A stretch of DNA of 64,000 nucleotides from Gonatopus flavifemur (Eukaryota; Arthropoda; Insecta; Hymenoptera; Dryinidae). Position numbers and translations under genes: made by a program. The notes under the pieces are model-generated. The model searched no databases. It had not been told where the DNA came from and saw nothing but the letters and a program-made list of their open reading frames with translations. Where the stretch lies: contig JAFFJZ010000004.1 of assembly GCA_018340375.1 (NCBI GenBank), positions 20,248,001 to 20,312,000 on the forward strand. Direction: 5' to 3'. Positions 1-10,172 of the stretch are shown piece after piece (within the stretch, counting starts at the first letter, position 1; every line of letters begins with the position of its first letter).

Positions 1-206
1 TATTTTTCTAAATATTGCATTACTAAAATCCTGAGACTATGATTTCGAATCTCATTGATCGTGTCTTCAAAAATGCACATAGTCAGTCTGCCCTGAACTT
101 ATCATTAAAACGATGTGATTTTCATTTCTCATTCAAAGTGAGTCTCGAAGACTCTACTGTCAGGATGAGGGTTGAAGATATCCTACCGTTTTCTAGAAAA
201 TGTCCC

Positions 207-286
207 ACGCAACACAATCAGAACAATCGAAGAACTCCATTATCTTTCAAGAATAACGTAGTTCTCGAATTGTTCTGATTGCGTTG
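207..286. repeat. Imperfect hairpin, about 80 bp
   Basis: The left arm (AATCAGAACAATCGAAGAAC, from about 216) is matched in reverse by GTTCTCGAATTGTTCTGATT from 261, with a short loop around 240-258. GATATC lies just outside both arms, at 177-182 and 292-297. This looks like the core of a small foldback element. No target duplication was seen. Confidence 0.55.
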
Positions 287-740
287 TATAAGATATCGTT
301 TCACCCTTCGAATTACAAGGTACCTTCAAAACTTCTTTGTCTGCAAGAGTATTCGTGCTGTATTGGGTAATGATTAGGGCATACCTGAGATTTAACTCTG
401 GATATGAATTTGAGTTTCTTCGTGATCTGTTGATATGAAGAATCGAAATTATGAAAAATTTGTACCACTTGGGGATTATTATTCTAAAAATTCTCTCATA
501 ACCACCAGAGATCACCGAGAGAGAACTAAAACTCATATTTAGAGTCTAATTCTGGCCATAGGATTGATTATTATGCATGTTGAATTTCCAGTGAACGCAT
601 GATTTATGAAAAACAACTGCATAGGATTTTACATCATTTTTCCTGATGTTCGAAAGCCTTCAAGTATTTGCGTTGCCGATCTTGTACAAATCTAGTAAAT
701 AATGCACTGTGAGAAACTTTTTTGATAAATGACTATCTTC

Positions 741-953
741 GCTCGTAAGCCAAGGATATTGAAAAATTCCAACTACGAGTACTCTCGATTCTCAGCAATG
801 TTCACCATCGGTAATGGTGAACTTGCTAGATGTTAGTGGTTTCATTGTATAGCGAGTTACCATCCTTGATGGTAAAAATTATTGAGAATCGAAAGTGCTC
901 GAGAGTCGAGTGAGCTTAAACTTGGAATTCTTTAAAGTCCCTGACTTACGAAC
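741..953. mobile_element. Foldback or MITE-like inverted repeat
   Basis: Both ends carry a version of GTTCGTAAGYCA. Further in, CTCTCGATTCTCA near 781 pairs with TGAGAATCGAAAG near 882, and ACCATCGGTAATGGT near 804 with ACCATCCTTGATGGT near 859. The arms are imperfect and there is no open frame. It sits in the intron upstream of the first visible exon. Confidence 0.5.
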
Positions 954-1284
954 AAAAATCGTAATTCATCAAAAAACATTTCTCTCAATGTTGTTTACAT
1001 GGTTTTTTTTCACAAAATAATCAATCGCTGATATGTCGGGAAAATCTTGGAGAATTCTTGAAAAAGTTGGGAATAGGTTGGGAATTTCATTTTCAAAATT
1101 TAGTAGACACCATGAATTATTGTGTTTGTTGAGTGTTGAATCTTCTACAAATGAAGGAAAAGTGCCCCAAATGATGTTCAAAAATTCTATGGAGAAACTT
1201 TACTGCCAAAAGTTACAGCAATTGAGCGATAGATTTCACCCGATGTGTTCAGAGTCATACAAAGGATTTTGTTATCTCTTTTAG

Positions 1285-1490
1285 TTTTCAAAGCTCAACC
1301 ACCCCTTCCACCTAGCCCCGCTCAGGCTGTTCAGAGGGAAGCAGAATCCGAGGAGGATTTCTTCCAATCCATTAAGAGACTCTTCACGAATGGGGGTTAC
1401 CTGTTGCTATTGTTGAGCTATGGTATCAACGTGGGAATATTCTACGCTATCAGCACTCTACTGAATCAAATCATTCTACAACATTTCCCT
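1285..1490 (+). CDS. Flvcr: FLVCR-type MFS transporter, exon A (TM7 region)
   Basis: First of four exons of a major-facilitator transporter of the FLVCR family. These are host plasma-membrane or mitochondrial carriers linked to choline/ethanolamine and haem transport, named after a virus that uses the cat homologue as receptor. The exon begins after the acceptor TCTCTTTTAG with two bases of a split codon, then encodes a proline-rich cytoplasmic linker (PPLPPSPAQ) followed by a membrane helix (LLLLLSYGINVGIFYAIS), typical of the start of the C-terminal six-helix half. It ends in phase 0 at the donor GTAAGT (1,491). The linker before TM7 and the STLLNQ motif after it match what I know of the family. 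The 61-bp intron that follows is typical of insects. The N-terminal half lies outside the window. Family assignment is from recognition, not from a search. Confidence 0.9.
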
Positions 1491-1551
1491 GTAAGTTCTC
1501 TCGATTTGAGAAGAGAAAATACCCTATTAAAATATGTTATTTTCGGTTTAG

Positions 1552-1655
1552 GGAAGAGAAGAAGATGCTGGAAGAATTGGATTGGCTATCGTATGCGCGG
1601 GGATGCTGGGGTCCGTCATGTGCGGCGTTGTTCTCGATAAAACACATAAATTCAA
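1552..1655 (+). CDS. Flvcr: FLVCR-type transporter, exon B (TM8)
   Basis: Follows the acceptor TTTTCGGTTTAG. The reading continues in phase 0 from exon A and gives REEDAGRIGLAIVCAGMLG and then a second small-residue-rich helix ending VVLDKTHKFK. The acidic EEDAGRIGL segment and the LDKTHK loop are family-typical. The exon ends with two bases of a lysine codon before the donor GTAAGC at 1,656. The next intron is 68 bp. All frames join without a stop, which supports both splice sites. Confidence 0.9.
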
Positions 1656-1723
1656 GTAAGCAATTTCCCCTTTCCCTCGAATAAAATAACCTTTCGTCAT
1701 CGTTGATACTTTTCTTTTTTCAG

Positions 1724-1834
1724 AGAAACAACTTTAGGGGTTTATATGTTTTCTCTACTGGGGATGATAGTGTTCACTTTTACTCTGGATACCGGTCGAA
1801 TATTGATCGTGTACGTCACTTCCGCGCTACTTGG
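1724..1834 (+). CDS. Flvcr: FLVCR-type transporter, exon C (TM9 and start of TM10)
   Basis: Starts after the strong acceptor CTTTTTTCAG, completes the split lysine codon, and encodes ETTLGVYMFSLLGMIVFTF (TM9) followed by LDTGRILIVYVTSALLG (start of TM10). The FTFTLD segment is a family hallmark. It ends GG before the consensus donor GTAAGT at 1,835. The glycine codon is completed by the first base of exon D some 15 kb downstream. The 111-bp length preserves the frame. Confidence 0.9.
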
Positions 1835-1924
1835 GTAAGTTACAGATCTGAAAAAAACACAATCTTTCCACTCGAATCTCGGGATGATATTGAAGAAATA
1901 TATCGAAAATACCGAGAATTATAA

Positions 1925-2929
1925 AAACTTGTTATTTTCTCACAAAATTCGTCATTCGTCATGATTGAGTAATTAATTGGAATAAAAATTCAAAGCAACG
2001 ATCGAGTGATCGATCGGAAGGTGGATAGAAGAGTTTCAGATGAGAAGGAAAAATGTTAACGAATTGTGAACGATGAGAAGTTAAATTAATAGTACAAAAT
2101 TTGATACAATGATACGAACTTCCGGCAACGGCGCCATGTGACAGAAACATATATGGAAATTATTATTGTTATTACTCAACCACGACCTCCGTCGTCAATG
2201 ATATGAAATTGGTACTAGGTAATGCACGACAGATTGCGAAACCTTCTCTCTCTCAGCTGTATATAATTGAAATTCATGACACATTCATTACGCGTTTACT
2301 ACGAATTTATTGTACTTGAACGGTCGGAGATGTATCGTTTACTTTCCAGTTTCACATTCCAGAAGAAGAGAAATGTTGATTTAGACTTCGTTTGAATAAA
2401 ACCAAGGTAAATCGAAGGGAAATGCCCTTTGATTCACCTTCTAGTCAATGTTGACTCGGATTACATCGGATAAACAACTTCTTCAAACTATAAAATATAC
2501 ATATATGAGAATTTTATATTCTGTCACAATGATGGATGAGATCTGTAATGGATTCGTTGAACAAGTTCTGGATATCAGAGACAATGTACGAAGGGACGTG
2601 GTTTGAATATGATTGGAGCAACAAAGATTATGCAATGCAACACTTGTCTCGATCTCAATGTCTAAAACCTGTCAGAAGATATTGTGTAAGCCAAATATCA
2701 TCTAGACCTAATTTAAGAAGAAATTGGAACATTTTCATGCTTCATTTGTTCCAATACCAGCTTCCTTCACTTTTCAATTCTCACCACACGGAGAAAAAAA
2801 TCTAGAAACTAACGCATGAGCACCGATGACGTATCAATCACAAGAAGTTTCACCAGTTAATTCCGTGGACCTCTTTGGAATAAGAATATAAACCTATGCA
2901 CTTATCGCATGCCGCATGTAAAGAGGGAG
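1925..2929. other. Intronic sequence with no recognised feature
   Basis: AT-rich sequence with no long inverted or tandem repeat, no convincing exon and no RNA gene visible. Short open frames here have no signal or family resemblance. Confidence 0.5.
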
Positions 2930-3414
2930 CCTTGGTTAAACGAAACCATTGATTCTTGCCAAATCTCATTGAATATCTTGTATAATGTTCTGACCAAATC
3001 CTATTCAAACATTTCTCAATGAGATTTAATCGGATGAATGTATTTCTTCAATGTGATTCTGATTGAATCTAGCTCCCTAAAATTTTTAGAGTGAGATTTC
3101 ACTACTCAGCCAGCCAAAAGTGAGCCTGTTGAAATTTTGAGTGAAATTTCCACTCTTTTACATTGATATTCTGAGGTTTGAGGTTAGAAATTAACAGCCA
3201 CTCAAATTCTAGAGTAAATTTTTCACTCTAAAAGAATGAGGGTTCACTCGAAACGAGTGAAAATCCCACTCGAAGCAGACTGGCTCACTTTTGAGACTTA
3301 GTGGAGTGAAACACACTTTTTCAGTTTTAGAGAGTGCAAAATCTTATTGAATTTTATACAATGTTCTGACCAACTCCCATTAAATTTCACTTCGTTGGAT
3401 TTTTTTGAGCAGGG
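2930..3414. mobile_element. GGTCAGAACATTG-word foldback, with an inner insertion
   Basis: The ends read CCTTGGTTAAACGAA on the left and TTTTTTTGAGCAGGG on the right (inverse CCCTGCTCAAAAAAA). The interior repeats the word TGTTCTGACCAAAT on both strands, as in the copies at 12,065-12,265 and 34,819-35,055. A second element, with ends CTCCCTAAAA and TTTTAGAGAGTG and the internal word GAGTGAAA, occupies about 3,073-3,337 and splits it. Confidence 0.5.
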
Positions 3415-3417
3415 AGA

Positions 3418-3645
3418 TGTATTTTAGATGTCTAAAAGATCCCACACAGCATTCCATGCCTAAAAGATATCTCAAGACAGACACAAGAAGTCTCTTGCAA
3501 CAGATATCTCTGAGATATCTAAAACAGTTCTCACTTCTGAAAGATTTCTTACAGAACAGATGTTATAAGATGTCTAAAAGATATCTTTCAGATATCATTT
3601 AGAACTGAGAACTGTTTTAGACATCTTAAAGATATCTTTTCGTGT
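3418..3645. repeat. Palindromic repeat built on GATATCTTTTAGACATC
   Basis: AGATATCT, AGATGTCTAAAAGAT and related words occur at least eight times on both strands. GAGATATCTAAAACAGTTCTC near 3,512 is the inverse of GAGAACTGTTTTAGACATCT near 3,607. The outer edges carry ACACAGCATTCCATG and GTGTTGCATGAGT, which could be degenerate termini. Confidence 0.5.
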
Positions 3646-3862
3646 TGCATGAGTCTTCTTAAACTTTTCTGAATAGTTTCTCAAGATGTTTTGAAGACCA
3701 AAAGTGTTGTGTTGGGATGTCTTATGCAACATTCTCCGACAAGTTTTGTACATTGCGTTTGTTGGGAAATTGAGGACATGATATCATCTTCATGTATGTT
3801 CGCTGTTGCTCAACCCTGGAATGTGATAATTTTATTGATAAGGATAGAATATAATTACCCAG

Positions 3863-4316
3863 GTAAGAAATGCCAATACTGACAAGTGGCCCAAGCTTGG
3901 CAAAATATTGGGCCGCCAAGTATTGAGAATCAATATTGGTTCAATATACAACCGTTGGTGATTTCAGAACGCACGTTGGGTTTCATAGGGAATGCCAATT
4001 ATGACAACCGGTGTGAGCTTGGCAAAATGTGGAGCTGCCAAGCATGGCGAACCAATATCGGGCCAATATAAAACCTTTCGTTCTTTGAAAACGAATACCA
4101 TGTTTCATAAGAAATGGCAATACAACTAGTGGCTCAAGCTTGGAGAAACGTTAAGCTGCTGAACATGGCGAACCAACATCGGCCCAATATAAAACTATTT
4201 GTTATTTGAGAATCCATACCACGTTTCGTAGGAAATACATCACAACGAGTAGTTGAAGCTTGACAAAACATTCAACTGCCATGCATGGTGAATCAATATT
4301 GGGCCATTTAAGAACC
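3863..4316. repeat. Tandem array, about 3.7 copies of a 122-bp unit
   Basis: The segment starting AATGCCAATA with AGCTTGGCAAAA and ending GGGCCAATATAAAACC recurs at 3,869, 3,991, 4,113 and about 4,234, so the period is 121-122 bp. The copies are clearly diverged. The unit shares the CCAAGCTTGG word with the elements at 5.4-8.5 and 15.3-16.2 kb and probably derives from one of them. Confidence 0.75.
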
Positions 4317-4336
4317 TACACCGCATTTTCATGCTT

Positions 4337-5272
4337 CAGGATGTCTAGCAAAATATGATTTTGGAATTCCCGACCAATTCCAGGATTTTTTGGGAAATTC
4401 CCGGATCAAAAATAAAATGCACACATATCAATTTCAATTAACATTTTCAATGGCATAATACAAGCTAATAAGAGAAATGAATTCGAAGTTGAATATTCAA
4501 ATATTGATCATTTTAAATGGACATGTTTCCAATCAATAATCCGAATCATTCAATCCAACTCGGCTCCATTCAATTACAATGCGTTTTGAAAATAGAATCA
4601 AGTATATTAGGTACATCTTGAAGAAGTCAGAAACAGACTATTTCACGAACATTTGGGAATTCTTTCGAAAATTCATAAAACAGCCGCAAGACCTCTGAGA
4701 GAATATTTGAAATAACTTTCAGATCTCCCCCAAGTAGAAATATTCTATTAAATCCTATTACAAATGGTGAAATTCCTGATTGAATATCATTGAATTTCAT
4801 TGAAACCTATTCATTTTCCCATTCGTCAATGAGATTTTATAGATTATTTGTAACAGGACCGTGAAATAGGACTTCTTGAGTTGTATAAGGTTTCTGGAAT
4901 TCTATAAGAATTCAAAAAGCATTTTTTTTCGAGAATTCTTCAGTGAATCATTCATTGCTGTCTAGACCCGGCTGAAGCAATTATTCTGAAAATATCTGAG
5001 AATCTCTGCATAACTCTCAAAATTATAACAAGAAATATCAATACTTCATATAATCAATATTCATTTCAATTAAGATTTAAAATAATCAATATTCAATATA
5101 ATCAATTATTCGTCGATGGAGAAAACTTTTCTAAGTTGAAAAATTCTGCACACACGAAAATATAAAAATATAATTGAAAATTTCCCGGAATTTTTTCCAT
5201 TTCCTGACGTTTTCCCGACTTTTCCCGACGAAAATACAGTTCCTGATTTATTCCCGACTGCTAGACACCCTG
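4337..5272. mobile_element. Non-autonomous DNA element, CAGGRTGTCTAGCA termini
   Basis: The left end CAGGATGTCTAGCA and right end TGCTAGACACCCTG match in inverse orientation at 13 of 14 positions. Just inside both ends the word TTCCCGAC/GGGAATTCCCG is repeated. TGCTT stands directly before the left end and directly after the right end, a possible 5-bp target duplication. The CAGGG-type terminus resembles hAT MITEs, but hAT duplications are normally 8 bp, so the class is uncertain. The interior has no open frame. Confidence 0.6.
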
Positions 5273-6212
5273 TGCTTGTAATTATCTCAGAGTTTTACCA
5301 ATATTAATTATTGTTCTGATGAATAATGATTGTTCATATCACAAATGGAATTTCATGAAGAATGATGTATTTTTTTCCTGTAAGAAGTATAAAGAACCGG
5401 GTTGAAACTTGTCAAAATTTGATATACACAACTTGGGCCAGGCTCGGTTTGGTGTCATAAGCCAAGTTCCAAAGAACTCATACCCATGTGTGTATGGAAT
5501 AATGGTCCAACCATGAACCAAGCCTGGCACAAGGCCTGCCGAGAGTTGTCTTGAACAATTCAATAAACTTGGCCCAGGCTTGAGAATGATAAAATCAAGA
5601 GAAGCTTAGGCCAACGGTTCATTCCAGCCTAGACCAAATGATTCGCCAAGCATCAATCAATGCTCCTTTCATCACAAACATTGATGAGAAGAGTAATTTG
5701 ATCCATATTTCAGCTCAAAGCTCTCCCTCAAAATACCGTATATGGATCATCTTGAAACGATAGATTAAATGTGCTTTGGCAGTCTTGACTGGGCCGAGGT
5801 TGGGTTTTTCCCAGTCTTGTTAATCCCTGCATGGGAAAGACATCTTGAAATCCTGTAGAGAGTTTTTCAAAATCAGTTGATTTCCGTGTATGATCCAATT
5901 TAGAAGCAGCCTATTACCATTGAGTCAAGTTTCATTCTTTTTTAGGTCAAATATATCTATCTCAGTAGATGAAACTGGAGTGTGGGGCCAATCATGGGGA
6001 GGAGATTGGACTGGTCTTGGCCCGATAGTTATGCACAAGTCTTTATCCATTGTGAACTCGGAATTCGGTCACTAATTGAAAACACTGTGCCACTTATGTG
6101 GACAACATCGGCTTAAATAATCTTCTTAACGAAAGCTTGATTTTTACGCTTGTGCCAAGCTTGTATCAAGTGCAACGGCCATTCCAAAGATACGAACAAA
6201 TGTCCCATGACT

Positions 6213-8232
6213 ACCCTGGTAAAAAAATCTCTCTGAATCTCTCTGAAATCTCTCTATATTGTGGGACATATCTCAGAGAGATTCAGAGTAACTTCAGAGT
6301 AATTCAGAGTAATTCAGAGGAAATTAGAGACTTTTCCGATAGTGATACGTCCTGAAACTCTTCAACTTTGCCTGAATCTCTCTGAAATTTTCTGATGGAA
6401 TTTGCCAATTTTCCGGAATCTTTCTGAATGTATTTGATTTTTCTTAGGATTTCATTCATCAAGGAGTCAAAGCTTTGTCTGAATTTGAGTGGATCTCCCT
6501 GAATTTTCCTGGATCTCTCCGCATCTCTCTGAATTCCTCTGAATCTCCCGGGATTTAATGTATTTCGATTTCAAAGCTTCCTCTGAATTCCTCTAAATCT
6601 CCCAGAATTTAATATATTCAGATTTTAAAGCTTGCACTGAATTCCTCTGAATTTCTCTGAATCTCTCTGAATTTCTCTAAATCTCCCAGAATTTGATGTA
6701 TTCAGATTTCAAAGCTTCCTCTGAATTGACCTGAATTTCTCTGAATCTCCCGGAATAATGTATTCAGATTTCAAAACTTTCTCTGGATCTCTCTGAATTT
6801 CTCTAAATCTCCCAGAATTTGATGTATTCAGATTTCGAAGCTTCCTCTGAATTGTCCTGAATTTCTCTGAATCTCTCTAAATTCCTCTGGATATTTTTGA
6901 AAAGTTCCATACAAAATTTTTCTTAATTCATGTGTCTCTGAAAGTCTCTGACACCTCCTGAATGCCTCTGAAATGCAGGACCAAGAATTTTACTGAATTC
7001 ATTCTTCTCTGAATTTCCCTGAATTACTCTGAATCTCTCTGAACTACTATGAATCTCCCCAAATGTTTCTGAAAAGTCCGCCGCAAAATTTTTCCTAATT
7101 TACCTGTCTCTGTGGGTCTCCGACATTCCCTGAATACCTCTGAAATCCTGAAGCAAAAATTTTATTGAATTAATCCCTCCCTGAATTTCTCTAAATTACT
7201 CTGGATCTCTCTGAATTCCTCTGAATGTTTCTAAAAAGTCCCATGCAAAATTTTTCTTAATTTATGTGTCTCTGAAATTTTCTGACAACTCCTGAATGCC
7301 TCTGAGATGCAGGACCAAGAATTTTACTGAATTCATTCCTCTGTGAATTGTCTTGGATTACTCTGAATCTCTCTGAAGTACCCTGAATCTCCCCGAATTT
7401 TTCTAAAAAGTCCGCCGCCGAACTTTTCCTAATTTACCTGTCTCTGTGGGTCTCTGACTTTCCCTGAATACCTCTGAAATCCTTAAGCAAAAATTTCACT
7501 GACTTAATCCCTCTCTGAATTTCTCTGAATCTCTCTAAATTCCTCTGAATATTTCTAAAAAGTTTCATGAACATTTTTCTTAATTCATGCGTCTCTGAAA
7601 GTCTCTGACACCTCCTGAATGCCTCTGGAACGTAGGACCAAAAATTTAACTGATTTCATTCCTCTCTGAATTCCTCTGAACTACTCTGAATCTCTCTGAA
7701 TTACCCTGAATCTCCCCGAATGTTTCTGTAAAGTCCGCCGCAAAATTTTTCCTAATTTACCTGTCTCTTTGGGTCTCTGACATTCCCTGAATACCTCTGA
7801 AATCCTGAACCAAAAATTTTACTGAATTAATCCCTTCCTGAATTTCTCTGAATTCCTCTGAATTTCTCTGAATTACCCTGGATCTCCCCGAATCTTTCCA
7901 AAAACTCCGCCGCCCAATTTTTCGTAAAATTGACCTGTCTCTGAAAGTCTCTGACACCTCCTGAATGCTCCTGAAATGCAGGACCAAGAATTTCACTAAA
8001 TTCATTCCTCTCTGAATTTTCCTGAATTACTCTGAATCCCTCTGAATGACCCTGAATATCTCTGAATCCTAATGAAAAATTCAAAGCTTAAGTTTTCTGA
8101 ACCCATTAGTCCCTGAAATCCTCTGAATCGCGCTGAATTTCTCTGATTCTTTCTAAATCCCTCTGAATCTCTTTGAATCTCTCTGAAACGTGAAATTTTC
8201 AGAGAGATTCAGAGAGATTTTTTTACCAGGGT
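6213..8232. mobile_element. 2,020-bp CTCTGAAT element with 35-bp inverted termini
   Basis: The left end ACCCTGGTAAAAAAATC is the exact inverse of the right end GATTTTTTTACCAGGGT, and the match continues for about 35 bp into TCTCTGAATCTCTCTGAAA. The interior is built almost entirely of the octamer CTCTGAAT and variants. From about 6,900 to 7,950 these are organised into alternating half-units of about 165 bp (AAGTCCCATGCAAAATTTTT at 6,904, 7,238 and 7,560; AGTCCGCCGCAAAATTTTTC at 7,075, 7,408, 7,731 and a variant at 7,905), so the higher-order period is about 330 bp. There is no transposase frame; open frames here only read the repeat. Confidence 0.75.
6904..7950. repeat. Higher-order tandem repeat, about 330 bp period (two 165-bp half-units)
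   Basis: The A-type half-unit is marked by TTTTTCTTAATT followed by TGTCTCTGAAA. The B-type is marked by TCCGCCGC and TTTTCCTAATTTACCTG. The order is A-B-A-B-A-B plus a diverged B. Spacings A-A are 334 and 322, and B-B 333 and 323. Confidence 0.7.
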
Positions 8233-8520
8233 AACTATCCATTGGAAACAGCATTGGGACAATCATGGAACCAATCATCACGGGTCCAATTATTTTGAAC
8301 GAAAGTTTGTTCCTGATACATGTGCCAATCCTGGGACAAGCTTGGGTTTTTTTCGAGTCCTTTTTTGGCTCAATATTGGGTACCAAACTTGGCACGAGGT
8401 TATCATCCAAAGCTTTTACCAAGCTTGTAACATTTTTTGCGATGGGTTCTGGCGCTATGTGTGTCAAAATTGGGCCAAGGTTAGGCCAAACGTGGGCCAT
8501 TGGTCAATTCCTATCTGGGT

Positions 8521-8977
8521 AATTTCACTAATAATTGGTAACAAAATTGATATACTTGGATATCAATAAATTTAATGATCCCACTATTAACTCAACAGTA
8601 ATCACTTGAGAGTGAAATTATGAATTCTTATGCCAAATCAATATCATCAGCCAGTACTAAAATCAATAATATCACTGACAGAGGTAGAATTAAGATAGAT
8701 AATACTAAGATTAATGATGTTACTTATAGGTAGTAACTAATGATGCAAAATCATGAGAATTTGAGTCGGGATGGAAAGAAAATTCCTAAAAATAGCAGGA
8801 TCTCGATGTTTTGAATGTTCATAACAGGGTTGGGACAGCCTTAATGTCTGGACCGTTCGATACCACTAACAAATTATTGAACTTGCTCACTTTTATGTTG
8901 AAAAATGTATTTATTTATTATTATTAACCCAGAATGTCTTAATACAATGTATGACACGGCTTTTCACTGCGCGGTAA
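8521..8977. other. No recognised feature
   Basis: AT-rich intronic sequence between two mobile elements. No exon, tandem array or long inverted repeat was seen. Confidence 0.4.
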
Positions 8978-9451
8978 CCAGGGGTATGCAACTTCATAGA
9001 ATGACCTCACGGAGACAACTAAATAGTGATATCAATCAAACCAATGGTATCTCGTACTTAACGATTGAGTGAAATATGGACAGACCAAATGTTTAGTATT
9101 AGAAACCGAATGCGCATACAGTTCATGTCACCATAACAAGTCAAATTAATTTTACTAAACTTGTATTTCATTCGATTACCCAAGCATTGTTATTCGTACC
9201 AAACAGTGAATGGTCGCATAATTGATTCCACCACACAAATCATCTATTCCGCGGAATGGGCATGATAATTTTTACTAAACAACAATATGAATTCGATTCA
9301 ACAATAAAAACGTTTTTGTTATATTATGAAGGTTGTTAATGTTGTCTTTAGAAATAATTTCCCAAAGCAGCAAAAGTTTTGATTGCTTGACATTCATTAC
9401 TGTTTAGTTGAGCGTGAAGTTGTAGCATCGAACATCGATTGCACATGATAT

Positions 9452-9536
9452 TCAGGGTGCTGAGAGCGGGAATCGAACCTCAACATCCTACCTACCTACC
9501 TACACCTAACGCGTATACCACTTGAGCTAAACTGAA
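9452..9536 (-). repeat. tRNA-like relic (A-box and B-box)
   Basis: On the minus strand TTAGCTCAAGTGGTA (an A-box/D-arm) is followed after the usual distance by GGTTCGATTCC (a B-box/T-arm). The region between is CTAC-repeat derived and does not form an anticodon arm, and the acceptor halves do not pair. It is best read as a tRNA-derived SINE head or decayed tRNA, not a working tRNA. Confidence 0.4.
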
Positions 9537-10172
9537 CATATAATTTTGCTAGCTTTGCGTATCTCTTATAAGTGTTTGGAGAACTTATGATTAGAGGATA
9601 CTGTTGAAACAATTTTGGATTTTCTAAATAAATTGATTTTGTGAAGTGTTGATTATTAGGACGAGAATCATGATAGGCATATTCCATATACGACTTATCA
9701 TCAACTCCTTTCCTGCCATTAACACATTTATGAGAAAAAAAAAAATCGTTTATAAACAAAACAGTGTCGGTAAGCGAGGAGAGTTCGTATATTCGGTTAT
9801 GTTCGACTCGTTTCGGTTCACTCCGCTCGAGCGCGAATAAAATAGTTATTATTACTAAACAGCGTAGTAAAGGCAATTGAGTCAGTCAAACTAACTACAC
9901 CATCCGTAATATGTATTGATCATACATGGACTACTGCACCGTTTTATTGAAATCACGAATCTTTACTGAATTATATTTAGTAAAATAAATTGATTGCTTA
10001 GTGCTTTCAACGAAACAAGGTTCTACTAAACGATAATGGTGAACCTCACTATTCCAGTTTTCTCCGTGGCTCAAACTGTATTTCGATTACGGTCATATTT
10101 ATTCATATGGTGGCGTGTCGATCAGGGGCTAAAACAGCAATGGCGGTCTGGTATAGTGACATAACCTTAGTG

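Larger units (their letters stand above)
1..1284 (+). other. Intron of the FLVCR-type gene (3' part only)
   Basis: No exon of the transporter or of any other gene is recognisable here. The stretch ends in a pyrimidine-rich acceptor (TTATCTCTTTTAG) directly before the first recognisable transporter exon, so it is read as the end of an intron. The exons for the N-terminal half of the protein must lie before position 1. The intron contains two inverted-repeat structures, listed separately. Confidence 0.6.
5440..8520. mobile_element. CCAAGCTTGG-rich element, copy 1 (split by a 2-kb insertion)
   Basis: Segments at about 5,490-5,820, 6,090-6,212 and 8,233-8,350 align in order with 15,345-15,640, 15,940-16,067 and 16,068-16,175. 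The body repeats words such as CCAAGCTTGG, GGCCCAGGCTTG and GGGCCAAT. The right edge CAATTCCTATCTGGGTAA has the same ACCCAGATA-type terminus as the 1-kb repeats at 29.5 and 51.3 kb. Between 6,213 and 8,232 it is interrupted by another element. Confidence 0.6.

Noticed and set aside
7757..8084. Q/E/S-rich repeat protein on the minus strand
   Set aside because: A reading of the CTCTGAAT array; several frames are open for the same reason.
9496..9876. 126-codon open frame on the minus strand with a hydrophobic start
   Set aside because: It runs through GTTTAGTAA repeat words and a tRNA-like relic inside a foldback; no family resemblance.
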